Origin: Acanthosepion esculentum
Taxonomy: Eukaryota; Mollusca; Cephalopoda; Sepiida; Sepiidae
DNA length: 64,000 bases
NCBI GenBank assembly: GCA_964036315.1
Contig: OZ038495.1
Span: 23,109,121 to 23,173,120, forward strand
Direction: 5' to 3'
Under the pieces are notes generated by a model, which saw only the letters and a program-made list of their open reading frames with translations, did no database searches and was not told where the DNA came from. Shown one piece after another: positions 43,446 to 52,569 of the stretch. The position numbers and the translations under genes were made by a program. Each line of letters begins with the position of its first letter. Position 1 is the first letter of the stretch.

Positions 43446-43907
43446 TTGGTTTGGTTTGTTTTATGGCATATCAACCTCAATGGGTTATTTAATGCCGACA
43501 AAATTTTTATTGCTGGTAATATATTTTTCTTCAAAAATCTATTTCTGGGAATATTTTTCCTTAAAGAAATCTATAACTGGTCATATTTTTTTCAAAGAAT
43601 GTATAGCTGTTTGTATTCCTGGTATTTTTTTTTTTTTAAGTATTGCTGATAATAATTTTTCCTTTAAAAATTATTGCTGGTAATAATTTTTTTTATTATT
43701 ACAAAGCATTTCTGGTATTAAAACCTATTTTTACACAAGTTTGGGTGTTAACTATTTGCCCATAGCTGAGACCCTAATAGGTGCTAACACCCCCAGGTCA
43801 GGGTGGACCTGAGAACACCAGCAATTAAGAGGTGGTTCCATGCTCCTCAAAACCTCCTGATCAGAGGCCTTGCTGTTGGACGTAGTTTATCTTCTTACTC
43901 AGGACGC
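43446..43907 (-). mobile_element. S7 SINE inserted in LINE-B, with 13-base target duplication
   Basis: AAGGAAAATAGGA occurs at 43433-43445 and again at 43908-43920, marking a precise target duplication. The left end (minus-strand 3' end) carries the same tail as S1 SINEs (GGCATATCAACC...GGTTATTTAATGCC on plus). The middle is a run of degenerate ATTGCTGGTAATA/TTTTTCCTT repeats. The right end (about 43735-43907) is GC-richer and different from S1, with GTGCTAACACCCCCAGGTCA and CCTGATCAGAGGCCTTGC. So a distinct head is joined to the common tail. Confidence 0.75.
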
Positions 43908-44170
43908 AAGGAAAATAGGAACTAAAAGAACACTTATACTTACCAAAAAACATAGCTGAAATGACATAATGAGGAAAAGAGCCTAGAGAATTTAATACTC
44001 ACAGGACATATTGAAAACAATAAAAGCAAAGGAAAATAGTGAGTAATCTTCTTAAGTTTGTGTGAACAAATAGCAGAAGGCTGAGAAAAAGGTTCATATC
44101 TACTTAGAGCAACAAAAGACAGAAAGTTGTGAAGATCTATGATTCTAACATACTGAAGGGACATGACCTA
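43908..44170 (+). pseudogene. LINE-B copy, right part
   Basis: Resumes after the SINE: ACATAATGAGGAAAAGAGCC (HNEEKR, equivalent to HIMRKEG), ACACAGGACATATTGAAAACA-like sequence (HRTY), TTGTGTGAACAAATAGCAGA (CEQIAE), TTAGAGCAACAAAAGACAGA (RATKDR) and the LKGHD end (CTGAAGGGACATGAC at about 44153-44167). Confidence 0.6.
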
Positions 44171-44478
44171 TAAAAGAAGAAATTAAAGTGCTTCTCATAT
44201 TCAATAATGTTCTCAGAATTTAATATGCACAGACTAGACATTAGGTTTTAAGGCTACAAAATTACACCACATGAATGTAGATGTGTATGTGTTGATTAAG
44301 TATATGAAATCTATCCACTGGTGATGGGTTTAATCCCTTGATTATTGAAATGCATATACTCTGATTCAGTGAAACAGGCAGAAGCAACATCAAAAGGAAT
44401 CAATGGAAAATTAATTAATACAGAAGGTCAACTGTAGATCATAGCATCATTGTGAACTCTGATTTTTTTCTTAGTTGC
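44171..44478. other. No gene seen
   Basis: Short AT-rich spacer. Confidence 0.4.
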
Positions 44479-44479
44479 A

Positions 44480-44735
44480 TCATATGAGCTTTACTAGGAC
44501 TGCATACAGTTTTTGAATTCAGAGTTGTTCTTCTCCTAGACTGGTTGCCAACCAAAGCTGAAGAGTAATCTCGCTACTATTTAACCCATAGCTGGTCAAA
44601 GAAGTGATGGCTCTATAACTTTTCCAAAGGTATTTGAATGTAAGTGAATGTAACGAACTCAACTGGAATTTGAACTTGGGTCTTCGATTTCACTTTCCAA
44701 ACTGCTATTCATTACAGTTCCTGCACATGACAAAT
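44480..44735 (-). mobile_element. S2 SINE
   Basis: Plus-strand AGTTTTTGAATTCAGAGTTG, TTCTCCTAGACTGGTTGCCA, then AACCCATAGCTGG, AACTTTTCCAAAGGTATTTG and the B-box complement GGAATTTGAACTTGGG (about 44668-44683) match other S2 copies in reverse. Confidence 0.65.
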
Positions 44736-44744
44736 AACTAGTAC

Positions 44745-44878
44745 AAGATATCCCCTTATAGAGAAAAGGGCTTAGTTTGAAATTCTGAGGTAGTTACCAG
44801 AGATAACAGGCACCTTTAGAAGAATGGAGAGTACAACAGCTGAAATGTGATTATAACAACAAAGACACCAGTTAAAAT
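44745..44878 (+). mobile_element. S3 SINE 3' fragment
   Basis: AGAGAAAAGGGCTTAGTTTG, GAAATTCTGAGGTAGTTACC and GTACAACAGCTGAAATGTGA followed by TATAACAACAAAGACACC match the 3' half of S3 as in the palindromes P1, P2 and P5. The head is absent. Confidence 0.55.
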
Positions 44879-45340
44879 AAATCAGTACACAATAACAAAA
44901 CAGATCGTGGAAACAAAATCACTTCATTTATTAGTCAATATCACTTGTTAATACAGACATGTTTATATTCAACAGTAAAATAGCATAATTAATGCAGCTA
45001 TGCATGATGAAACAGTGTTAATACTTTGTTTCATTCATATCCTTTGTCTATCATCTCAAGGGAATAGTGTTGTTTTATTAGTATAATATTCCCCTATTCT
45101 TTGAAAATTTTTGCCTATCAAGGGAACAAATAAAATCAGTTTAAATCTAGACAGGCATAAACATGTGATATGATCTACACAAATGATTCCAAATAAAATT
45201 ATCAAATAATCAATATCACAAAATTATAAGCAAGAACCAACTTAAAAAAAAAATAAGAGATGGGATTTGAGAATATAAAGGCAACAAAGAAAGAAACAGA
45301 AAAGAAAATTGTAAAGTATCAGTATATATAATAAGTCAAA
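44879..45340. other. No gene seen; AT-rich spacer
   Basis: No recognised element. Confidence 0.45.
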
Positions 45341-45342
45341 TG

Positions 45343-45431
45343 GGGCACTTTGACGTGGTGTAATGGTTAGCAAGCTTGCTTTACTAGATCTATTATGACT
45401 GAATAGTGAGTTCGATCCTCACTGAGTGCTC
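45343..45431 (+). mobile_element. S6 SINE unit 1: tRNA-like sequence with closed acceptor stem
   Basis: GGGCACT at 45343-45349 pairs with AGTGCTC at 45425-45431. The A-box region GTGGTGTAATGGTTAGCA (45356-45373) is the same as in many animal tRNA-Gln genes, and the T arm GTGAGTTCGATCCTCAC is a perfect 5-bp stem with a 7-base loop and a good B box. At 89 bases it is longer than a class I tRNA because of extra bases between the anticodon and T arms. I read it as a SINE head or tRNA pseudogene, not a working tRNA gene. Confidence 0.6.
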
Positions 45432-45481
45432 CACACTTTCAGCCATGTGCCACATCTAAGCTATGCTTAGAAAATCATTTT

Positions 45482-45570
45482 GGGCACCTCAAGGCGGTGT
45501 AATGGTTAGCAAGCTTGTCTTGCTAGAACAATTATGACTGAATGGGGAGTTTGATCCTTGCTGGGTGCCC
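45482..45570 (+). mobile_element. S6 SINE unit 2: tandem second tRNA-like sequence
   Basis: GGGCACC at 45482-45488 pairs perfectly with GGTGCCC at 45564-45570; same 89-base length and same A-box region as unit 1, with a weaker B box (GGAGTTTGATCCTTG). The two units start 139 bases apart and each is followed by a similar 3' sequence (ACTTTCA..C...G.TCC..ATC.AAGCTATGCTT), so this is a tandem dimer. Confidence 0.6.
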
Positions 45571-45807
45571 CATACTTTCAACCTTGTTCCATATCGAAGC
45601 TATGCTTGGAAAAATGCTATTTGCTATAATAAGCCAAATGTTTGTTAGGTCTGTAACATTTTATTGTAATAGAGTTATCTCCCTTGTATTGATTACACAA
45701 GATAGCTGTGTCTTTGTTATGACAATGGAATACTGTGCTGTTAAAGGAGTTAAAAAAAAACTGCCCCATGATATGGTTGAGTACAATAATAATTGGATTG
45801 ATCAATT

Positions 45808-46183
45808 TGTTTCTTTTGGGCTTATCAATCTTTTGTAGGTATTTAAAGCCAGAAAATATTTTTAGATCATAAGAATTTTGGGGGATTATAATGATTTACT
45901 GATACAAGTCCTACTAATTAACCCATATCCGGGGAGAAGAGGTGGATTCATATACTTCCCAAGGGTACATGCACATAAGTGAATATAATGAACCTGACTG
46001 AAATTGGAACTCTGCTCTCTGGTTTCAAATTTCAAACTATTATCTATTATACCACAAGCACATCTAAACTTAGATCACCTGGTATTTCCAAGCAGTCACC
46101 CATCTAGGTAGTGACCAGGTTTGACATTTCTTAACTTTGGTGATGATACGAAAACCAGTGTTTCAATGTGATATGGCTGTAAG
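45808..46183 (-). mobile_element. S1 SINE: composite 5S rRNA-tRNA with complete 5S module
   Basis: Minus-strand 46183-46069 aligns along the whole of 5S rRNA: CTTACAGCCATATCACATTG, AAACACTGGTTTTCGTATCA, TCACCAAAGTTAAGAAATGTC, CTAGATGGGTGACTGCTTGG and AAATACCAGGTGATCTAAG. The tRNA-like part (GTGGTATAATAGATAATAG; B-box-like GAGTTCCAATTTCAGTC) follows, then the body and the common tail ending near 45815. This is the most complete S1 copy in the window and shows that the 5S module forms the true 5' end. Confidence 0.85.
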
Positions 46184-46268
46184 CCCCAATAATAATTGGA
46201 AAAATATATTTAAAGATTTAGAAGTGAAAACATAAGCATACTAAGGAAATATGCCTTAATTTTTTAAC
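46184..46268. other. Spacer, nothing recognised
   Basis: Short AT-rich interval. Confidence 0.3.
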
Positions 46269-46269
46269 T

Positions 46270-46940
46270 TCTGTGTGCAGTATCTCTTCAGGATGTTGGC
46301 AATCATGGCTCTCCACAATTTCTTGACTTTTATAGATATTAATTTCTTTTTTCTATCTCTCCTAAACCATGCATTTACTCAAGCTTGCTAGGTAGGTTAT
46401 ACATTGTTTTCCTATGTCTCTCTTGCCTTCAATCTGTCTCATGAGTATCAAATTTTTCAAACCATCTTTCCTCATTATGTACCCTAGAAATTTCTCTTGC
46501 TCATGTTAAGTGTCCTTTTTGTTTCCATTTTCTCTAAAATTTCATTTTTGTTCATATGTTTAGTCCATGATATTCTCAGCTTCCTTCTGTAGAACCAGAA
46601 TTTTGTTGCTTCTTCATCTGTGAGGAAACTATCTAGCATTGACTGCCATATAGTAAGACTGATATTACATAACAGTTCAGTACTTGTTCTCTTTGTTTCT
46701 AATAAAATTTTTCTATTTTTTAATACTCTGCTTAGCTTTTGGAAAGCACTACCCCAGTATGCCTTCAGGTTTCAGTGCTGCACTTTCCATTCCCTGTTAA
46801 AACACTTCCCAGATATTTAATTTGTTATACTTGTTTGATTTTGGTATCTTCAATTTTTAATTTGCATGTTGGGCTGTTCCTTTTGTTGACAGCTATGCAT
46901 CCTGTCTTCTTGCAATTTATGTTTAATCCTTTCTTTTCCT
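46270..46940 (-). pseudogene. LINE-B copy: long C-terminal part with post-YADD region
   Basis: The minus-strand frame at 46940-46830 reads KKGLNINCKKTGCIAVNKRN, then SPTCKLKIEDTKIKQV, the segment just after the YADD box in RTE-like reverse transcriptases. Downstream, plus-strand CTGTGAGGAAACTATCTAGC (46618) is the complement of the CYVI..YGSECW region, TTTCTCTTGCTCATGTTAAG lies in RKRQLKFL, and CATCTTTCCTCATTATG is the complement of the IMRKEG region. It ends at the LWRAMI terminus near 46290-46315. Several frameshifts. Confidence 0.65.
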
Positions 46941-46970
46941 TTCCTTTTTCCTTTCCTTTTTCCTTTCCTT
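46925..46970. repeat. (CCTTTT)n-like polypyrimidine patch
   Basis: About eight irregular TTTTCCTTTCC units at the 5' edge of the LINE-B fragment, read as EGKEKGKEKGKEK on the minus strand. Confidence 0.7.
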
Positions 46971-47049
46971 CACTAGAAATCAATATAAAGAGAGTGTTTG
47001 CATAAGAACATATGAGAAAGGAAACAGAATTAATCAATTTGATTTAGTT

Positions 47050-47225
47050 TTTATTCTATCTATCGACTGATTTCCTTGTCTTTGTTGTTCTGATCAATTT
47101 TTAGGCTGCTGTATACTCTAGCTTTCCTTGAATGTCAAACAGAATGCTTTATTTGATTGGTCAAGATTTGCTGTCCTCATTACTATAGCTGTAACATCCA
47201 GGGTCCTTCTTAGAGAAACACTGCA
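47050..47225 (-). mobile_element. S3 SINE fragment
   Basis: Plus-strand TCTTTGTTGTTCTGATCAAT, GCTGTATACTCTAGCTTTCC and GAATGTCAAACAGAATGCTT match the reverse complement of the S3 3' half. Decayed. Confidence 0.45.
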
Positions 47226-47339
47226 TATGCTACATTCAGATCATCCAATCATTAGGCCAAGCACATATATCACCATTATGATTGTCACATGTTAAAACCA
47301 AATAAGTTTAAGGCCTCAAAAATTACTGTTTGATTTTCT

Positions 47340-47560
47340 GTACAGTTAAACCAAAGAGATGGTCAAAGCTCACCTGGTTCCTGGAAGGTTCAATTCTTGT
47401 ACAGAAAGATGGAGACAGTGATTGGCACCATAAGGGAAAAATTGATGGGTACAATTTATTGGACATAAGCATATACCCATGGATCAAATAAAAGGGTCTC
47501 TTCAAAAATCACTGAAGAAAGCTTGTGAGAGTACAACAGCTGAAGCATTGTGGGAAAAAA
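47340..47560 (+). mobile_element. S3 SINE, decayed
   Basis: GGAAGGTTCAATTCTTGTACAG (B-box-like, about 47384-47405), then ATAAAAGGGTCTCTTCAAAA, GTGAGAGTACAACAGCTGAA and GCATTGTGGGAAAA follow the order of the S3 head and 3' half. Confidence 0.4.
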
Positions 47561-47602
47561 ATGGTTCAAATGAATCAATGTTATAAAAGTAATAGTATAA
47601 TA

Positions 47603-47605
47603 ATA

Positions 47606-47640
<35 letters not shown>
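47603..47640. repeat. (GAT)n microsatellite
   Basis: About twelve GAT units. The Met-rich frame through it is an artefact. Confidence 0.95.
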
Positions 47641-47816
47641 AATTAAGACATGGACTAATTCAGTTTTATTAAACTGTTATAGAAAATGTCATGACATTTT
47701 CAATATGAAAACAGTTAAAAAAACACAATTTTGTATATTTTTAAAACTGTGAAAAGTTACATCACATATTAGCTTGAATTGTCTTCCAGAGCATCACAAC
47801 ATTATGTGTTTATTTA

Positions 47817-48420
47817 TGATTCTTTTAATCATTTCACCCCAAACAAAGCAATAAAGCAAGGCACTGGGGCATAAGAAGTTACCGAATATTAGAGAATATG
47901 AGAAAAACTACTATTAAAGAGAGAGTACAATAAAAGAATAAGAAGACAGAAGATAATGATTGACATTGCATTTAAATTTTTGAAGATCAAAGTTGACTGA
48001 GAAACAAAAATCCAGGAGAGAGTTCCAAAAGCAAGAATTGCGAGAGAAGAAACTGTTAGCATAGAACTTACATTGAGAACATTTCAACTGAAAAATGATC
48101 AGACCTCACTGCCAAACTAGTACTTCACTTAAATTCATAAAGTCTAGGTACCATAAAGGAAAGTTCATCAGAATAATTATCATGTGGAAAGTGAGTGAAG
48201 CCAAAATGCCAAGTCAGGACCAATAACATTGCAGATTCTTTGTATTTAATCAAGAATCTCTAAATATATAGCAGGAGCACCAGACCAGATGTGGAATCCA
48301 TATATAAAGCAAGGTTGAATAGTAGAATTATAAATATGTATGATAGATTCTGGTGAGAAAAAAATGTCTAGCATGTCACAGTGAACCAATTTTATTAGCT
48401 GCTATCCTTACCTGGTCTGC
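47817..48420 (-). pseudogene. LINE-A copy: reverse-transcriptase 3' end
   Basis: Plus-strand TTTAATCATTTCACCCCAAA at 47823 is the reverse complement of the conserved GGGGTGAAATGATTAAA terminus. Matching blocks with the 20.5- and 56.1-kb copies follow in order: GCATTTAAATTTTTGAAGAT, CATAAAGTCTAGGTACCATA, GCCAAGTCAGGACCAATAAC, ATCTCTAAATATATAGCAGG and CACAGTGAACCAATTTTATT, where the ARSATKKVGSL-type region begins. Frameshifted throughout. Confidence 0.7.
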
Positions 48421-49225
48421 AGTTGATTTTGCCTTATTATAAGTGTTTTATATAATCTTACTGATGGCTCATGTATGGTATTTTATTACACTAACCCCAG
48501 GCCCCATTTTTTAACAAATTATATACATTGGTGCACTGAGAGTTTGCCTTAAGATTAGGTAATTTTCTTTTTTTAATTCCTGATTTATTTCCCATTCAAT
48601 ACATGTTCATACTGTTTATAGTTTAAAGATCCTTTGTCTTTTTTAAGAGTTTCAAAAGATCACTAAAATAAACTAAGTTGAGTTCTTTGGCTTCCTTGGG
48701 TAAGGAAAAATTATTTTCTAGCATGCATTATTTACTGATTCAAAGTAATATATAACAGACTCTCAGGTGAATACTGCCTGAACATAACAATTTTAATATC
48801 TTCTTCAAGTCAAGGATCAATTGCTACCTGTCCTACTTATCCTGATAATCTTCTCTTCCTACCACTTCCTATTTCATTCATATCACTCCATTCATCATAA
48901 AAAATTTAACAGTAACCCTCAATCATGTTTCTTGAACCTTGTGTTGGGAGAACTTTAGTATAAAGAAAAAAATAAAAGGATAATTTTTATATTTCAAGCA
49001 TTTTGAATCTTGTCCACTACTTACTGATAAATATGTTTCCGGAGGCAAAAATATTGCTGCCCTCTTCATTAAAGTGTAATGGCTACTATGTATACAGGAT
49101 ATGCCAAGTATTTGAGAACATATCTTTAGCAAGCCATAAAGGAAAGATGACATAACATGTCAGGCAGCATGTGCCAGATTTTAACAAACTCATTTCTCTT
49201 TCAGACATATCAAGAGCATTAACAT
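48421..49225. other. No gene seen; AT-rich spacer
   Basis: A 76-codon minus-strand frame (48923-49153) has no recognised motif. No repeat recognised. Confidence 0.4.
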
Positions 49226-49229
49226 GACA

Positions 49230-49765
49230 GCTTTTAATCTGACATAAGAAATGAAAAGACACACCATGCTAATGGTACTAGCTGTCGACTACAGGAATTC
49301 ATAGATAGCCAGCTTCTTGAAATTGGCATGGTGAATAGGCAGAATGACAGTTGGCTCTGTGCAGACACCACAGAGCTATCCAAGGGGATACACACTGACT
49401 TCTTATAGCCATTGATGGTCATGGGAGTCAAGAGCAGTAAGGGCAATATCATACCACTCCATTTCTTACCGGAGGGCCTCAGAGTCAGCGCTGAAGTTCT
49501 GGACAAAGTGTTGAATCTTTGCATTGAGTAGATGGATGTACATGTTCCAGTAGAACTCTTCTCCCGTCTATATCACTCACAATATATGGCCTCCTACCTC
49601 TCCTAATTTGAATCCCCTGAACCACTACATCTGGGACATCATCAATCAACAGTTCCACTATGAAGGAATAGTTGAAGGTTACCAGCCTGGATAGTATGAC
49701 CAACATAAATAAGAACCTCCTAATCAGAGCATGAAGCTGCTTTCAAGCCCACAAAGTCTATCCTT
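49230..49765 (+). pseudogene. Mariner-type transposase remnant (catalytic region)
   Basis: Plus-strand frames give GMVNRQNDSWLCADTTELSK (about 49325-49385), PLMVMGVKSSKGNIIPLHFL and PEGLRVSAEVLDKVL (about 49409-49520), then a decayed SNLNPLNHYIWD-like stretch (about 49597-49640). These correspond to the mariner blocks VD..NRQNDRWLA, VMV.GVVSSEGD..PPHFF..GLRVNA and SPDLNPLDYYVW. So this copy keeps the part missing from the 41.8-kb element but lacks both ends and the DNA-binding domain. Minus-strand frames of 96 and 73 codons here are shadows. Confidence 0.65.
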
Positions 49766-50575
49766 TATGCTAAGGACAGTTTTTATTGAAGAATCATTTC
49801 TATTGTTCTAAATTGAATATGTCTACAATTTAAAAAAACGTAAAGATATACTGATGTTTATATTTATCTCTGCTTTCCTTTATAATTCGTGTTCAGTTAC
49901 CATGTATTTTTACTGCTTATTAAGGTATCACTTGTGTTTAAATATTCAGACAATGCCTAAATATATGTGTATTTTAAATCCTTAATATAATTTTAACATG
50001 TAATAAATATTGTCATGAAGTTCAAAGAATAACATAGAAAAAATGTATAAATGAATAAATGTTCAATGATTATTCAACAAATTTTTCTGAAAAGATACCC
50101 ATATTCATTTTTAATCTGTCATAGTTTGATTTTTTTATTTTAAAATTAAAGTAGGAGTGGTTAGTGTACTTGTTGTGCAAACAATAGACAATGAATTCAT
50201 CCCTTATTTTGAGTTATTTTTATTCTAGCATGGCTCAACAAATAATTATTTATAAAGACAGAAATGAATGTCTGACAGAAAACAAGTAACTACAGACTGT
50301 TAATATATTGATTTGTTTCCTTTTTATGTATTTAGTAAATCCTAAAAGATAGTTGTGATATTAATTTAGTATTTGTATCCCAACAGACTAAAATCAGAAA
50401 TAGTAAAATTAAAATCTAATTTGGAAAAACACAAGCTAAAAATGTATCAATATTTTATGATCAGCAATCTTAACTTTATTTTTTAATTTATAAAAATAAA
50501 TTATCTTTTTAGAATCTCATATGAGGCAAAAAACTAACCAATATGTAAAGTATCAGGTTTTGTTTTTCTTTTGCT
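49766..50575. other. No gene seen; AT-rich spacer
   Basis: No recognised element. Confidence 0.5.
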
Positions 50576-50579
50576 ATGT

Positions 50580-50895
50580 GCCACAACCATTCAAGACCTA
50601 GGTGATCATAACTCTCTACAACTTTCTATCAAGTGTGGCTCTTAGCAGTTTTCTCCCTTTGCTAAGGCTCCCATCCATCATTCTGCCATCTATTCACACA
50701 AGCTCATCAAGTAAGTAGCTTGCTGCCTTCCTCTATCTCTCTTGCCCTTAATATGCCTTGTGAGGGTTAAATTTTCCAAGCTCTTCTTCCTCATTATGCG
50801 TCCAAAGAATTTCAGCTGTCTTCTTGAATTTGAGTATAAGCATTGTTTCTGTTGACATTATCTTTAAGACTTCCTTGTTGCGGGTCTTGTTACAC
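50580..50895 (-). pseudogene. LINE-B C-terminal fragment
   Basis: Plus-strand ACCTAGGTGATCATAACTCT, CATCTATTCACACAAGCTCA, AAGTAAGTAGCTTGCTGCCT, GCTCTTCTTCCTCATTATGC and CCAAAGAATTTCAGCTGTCT are the complement of the LWRAMI, SLCEWMAE, RQRVTYL, IMRKEGLE and QLKFLG regions in order, so about 100 codons at the C terminus are recognisable. Confidence 0.65.
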
Positions 50896-51032
50896 ACTCA
50901 AATTCCACACCTAATTTAAGTAAAATGCATTTTTAAGATAAAATGTTGATTATTTTATCCCCATGTTAAACTGACCTTGTGTCACATCCTGACTCAGTGG
51001 AGCGTCAAGTAAACAAACAAACATACATATAT

Positions 51033-51088
51033 ATAGAGAGATAAAGAGAGAGAGAGAGAGAGAGAGGTGTGTGTGTGTGTGTGTGTAT
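51033..51088. repeat. Compound (GA)n(GT)n microsatellite
   Basis: AGAGAG units (about 51043-51066) followed by about ten GT units. Confidence 0.95.
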
Positions 51089-51386
51089 AGCTTATTCTGG
51101 TTTGAGAAAAACCAAGAAATACAAGTATAAAAGAGACAAAATATTCAGTTAAGAAAACAAAGAGTAAAGAAAAGCTTATACTGACAAAATATGCTATTTC
51201 ATTTTTAAAGTGCTATATAATTGAAATCAGCTCAGACATTTTTTTTAGCACCAGACAACCCATTATTGCCTGGCTATTTTATCTAGAAAGCAGATGGGCA
51301 CTGCCAAGTAATTTCATTTTTCCTAAGATTACTATAAAGGGCTCAGTATGATACCCTGATGACCTAAATCATGGCATGTGCCAACC

Positions 51387-51390
<4 letters not shown>
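51089..51390. other. No gene seen
   Basis: Spacer with no recognised element. Confidence 0.4.

Positions 51391-51438
<48 letters not shown>
51391..51438. repeat. (TA)n microsatellite
   Basis: About 24 units. Confidence 0.95.
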
Positions 51439-51440
<2 letters not shown>

Positions 51441-51479
51441 TAAAATTTTTTTTAAGTATTTATCATGATATAATAATTT

Positions 51480-51580
51480 TTGCTGTCTTTTGACATAGGG
51501 CTCTCAACAGATCAATATCCTCTTGGAAATTCCATACAGATTACCAATAATTTTATTATATATATATATATATATTATGA
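51480..51580. repeat. Half of a TA-associated dispersed repeat plus short (TA)n
   Basis: CTTTTGACATAGGGCTCTCA and GGAAATTCCATACAGATTAC are the reverse complement of 42.82-42.89 kb. The sequence ends in a (TA)10 array (51558-51577). Confidence 0.65.
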
Positions 51581-51599
51581 AATGGACAAAGTTCGACAA

Positions 51600-52097
51600 T
51601 TATTTTAAGACATTTCTTTATGTTCATACGTTCTTTTTATAGATCCAAATATTTAAGTAAATGCTCTATTTATAATAAACAGTATTAACAACATTTACTG
51701 GCCTGAATGTCCGAGAAATTTTCATAGAAAATATGCGTCTTCTGACAGGAATCGAACCTGTATCCTATATGGAACTGTCATATAGCCTGACGTGCTTTTA
51801 TCGATTGTGCCACAGAGGAATGTTTCAGTTAGCAAGAAGAATTGTAGTTTAAAAACAGTAAAATCGACCTTGCTAACCGAAATGCTCCTCTGTGGCTCAA
51901 TCGGTAAAAGCACATCAGGCTTTATGATGGTTCTGTATAGGATACAGGTTCGATTCCTGTCAGAGGATGCATATTTTCTATGAAAATTTCTTGGACATTC
52001 AGGCCGGTAAATGTTGTTAATACTGTTTATTATAAATAGAGTATTTACTTAAATATTTGTATCTATAAAAAGAACGTATAAACATAAAAAATGTCTT

Positions 52098-52104
<7 letters not shown>
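51600..52104. repeat. Palindrome P4: two S5 SINEs head to head, about 240-bp arms
   Basis: Left arm 51600-51838 is the near-exact reverse complement of 51863-52104, with a centre of about 25 bases at 51850. Each arm is a full SINE with its tRNA-like head inward. The right head (51889 onward) has acceptor TCCTCTG pairing with CAGAGGA, D region GGCTCAATCGGTAAAAGC, an anticodon-type stem CATCA/TGATG and T arm ACAGGTTCGATTCCTGT, with a canonical B box. The D region most resembles tRNA-Lys. The left head is the same with a few changes. Tails carry CAGGCCGGTAAATG and GAGTATTTACTTAAATATTTG. Two mirror-image 63-codon frames are by-products of the palindrome. Confidence 0.9.

Positions 52105-52142
<38 letters not shown>
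52101..52142. repeat. (TA)n microsatellite at the S5 tail
   Basis: About 21 TA units directly at the 3' end of the right SINE arm of P4. Confidence 0.95.
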
Positions 52143-52144
<2 letters not shown>

Positions 52145-52568
52145 ATCTCTGCAGGCTAATGATAAAAAAAAAGATGCAGTTATTTTACCCGACAAATATT
52201 TTTCAAAGTCTCCTTCTTTGTCAATGCTGTTAACCCAATGCTTTTCCATTAATTATATCAAGAAGAAAAAGATAAGCTTGTATGTAGACATTGCTGAAGC
52301 TGTAAAGTCTTATACAACCTTGTTTAAAATCTGGTTTGAATTGTATATAAATAAAATAATACTGACATCAGTGCTTTGCTCTGTAAATAAATAATAAATT
52401 TTCACATTTAAAAAAAATTTCAATGGAATTTTGTTTAATTTGAATTATGATCTTTTAGGATACATATATTAATGTCTGAATACATTTGGCCATATTTTTT
52501 TAGCAGTATAATAGAATTTACACCTTCACTGGTTTCAGAAGTTGTATCTGTAGTAAGTGCTATGTCAA
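52143..52568. other. No gene seen; AT-rich spacer
   Basis: Nothing recognised until the LINE-A copy. The last 150 bases could be decayed LINE-A sequence. Confidence 0.35.
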
Positions 52569-52569
52569 A

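Noticed and set aside
45343..45570. Functional tRNA-Gln genes
   Set aside because: Units are 89 bases with extra sequence between the anticodon and T arms, occur as a tandem dimer with SINE-like 3' sequence, and lack a clear anticodon loop. A SINE or pseudogene reading is safer.
46069..46183. Functional 5S rRNA gene
   Set aside because: Several substitutions lie in the internal control region, and the sequence is joined to a tRNA-like module and tail also found at three other sites, so it is the head of a SINE.
49234..49706. Two minus-strand frames of 96 and 73 codons as host genes
   Set aside because: They lie antisense to recognisable mariner transposase blocks and are shadows of them.
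51722..51983. Two similar 63-codon frames on opposite strands, looking like a duplicated gene pair
   Set aside because: They are the mirror-image reading of the two arms of the S5 SINE palindrome, including the tRNA-like heads.
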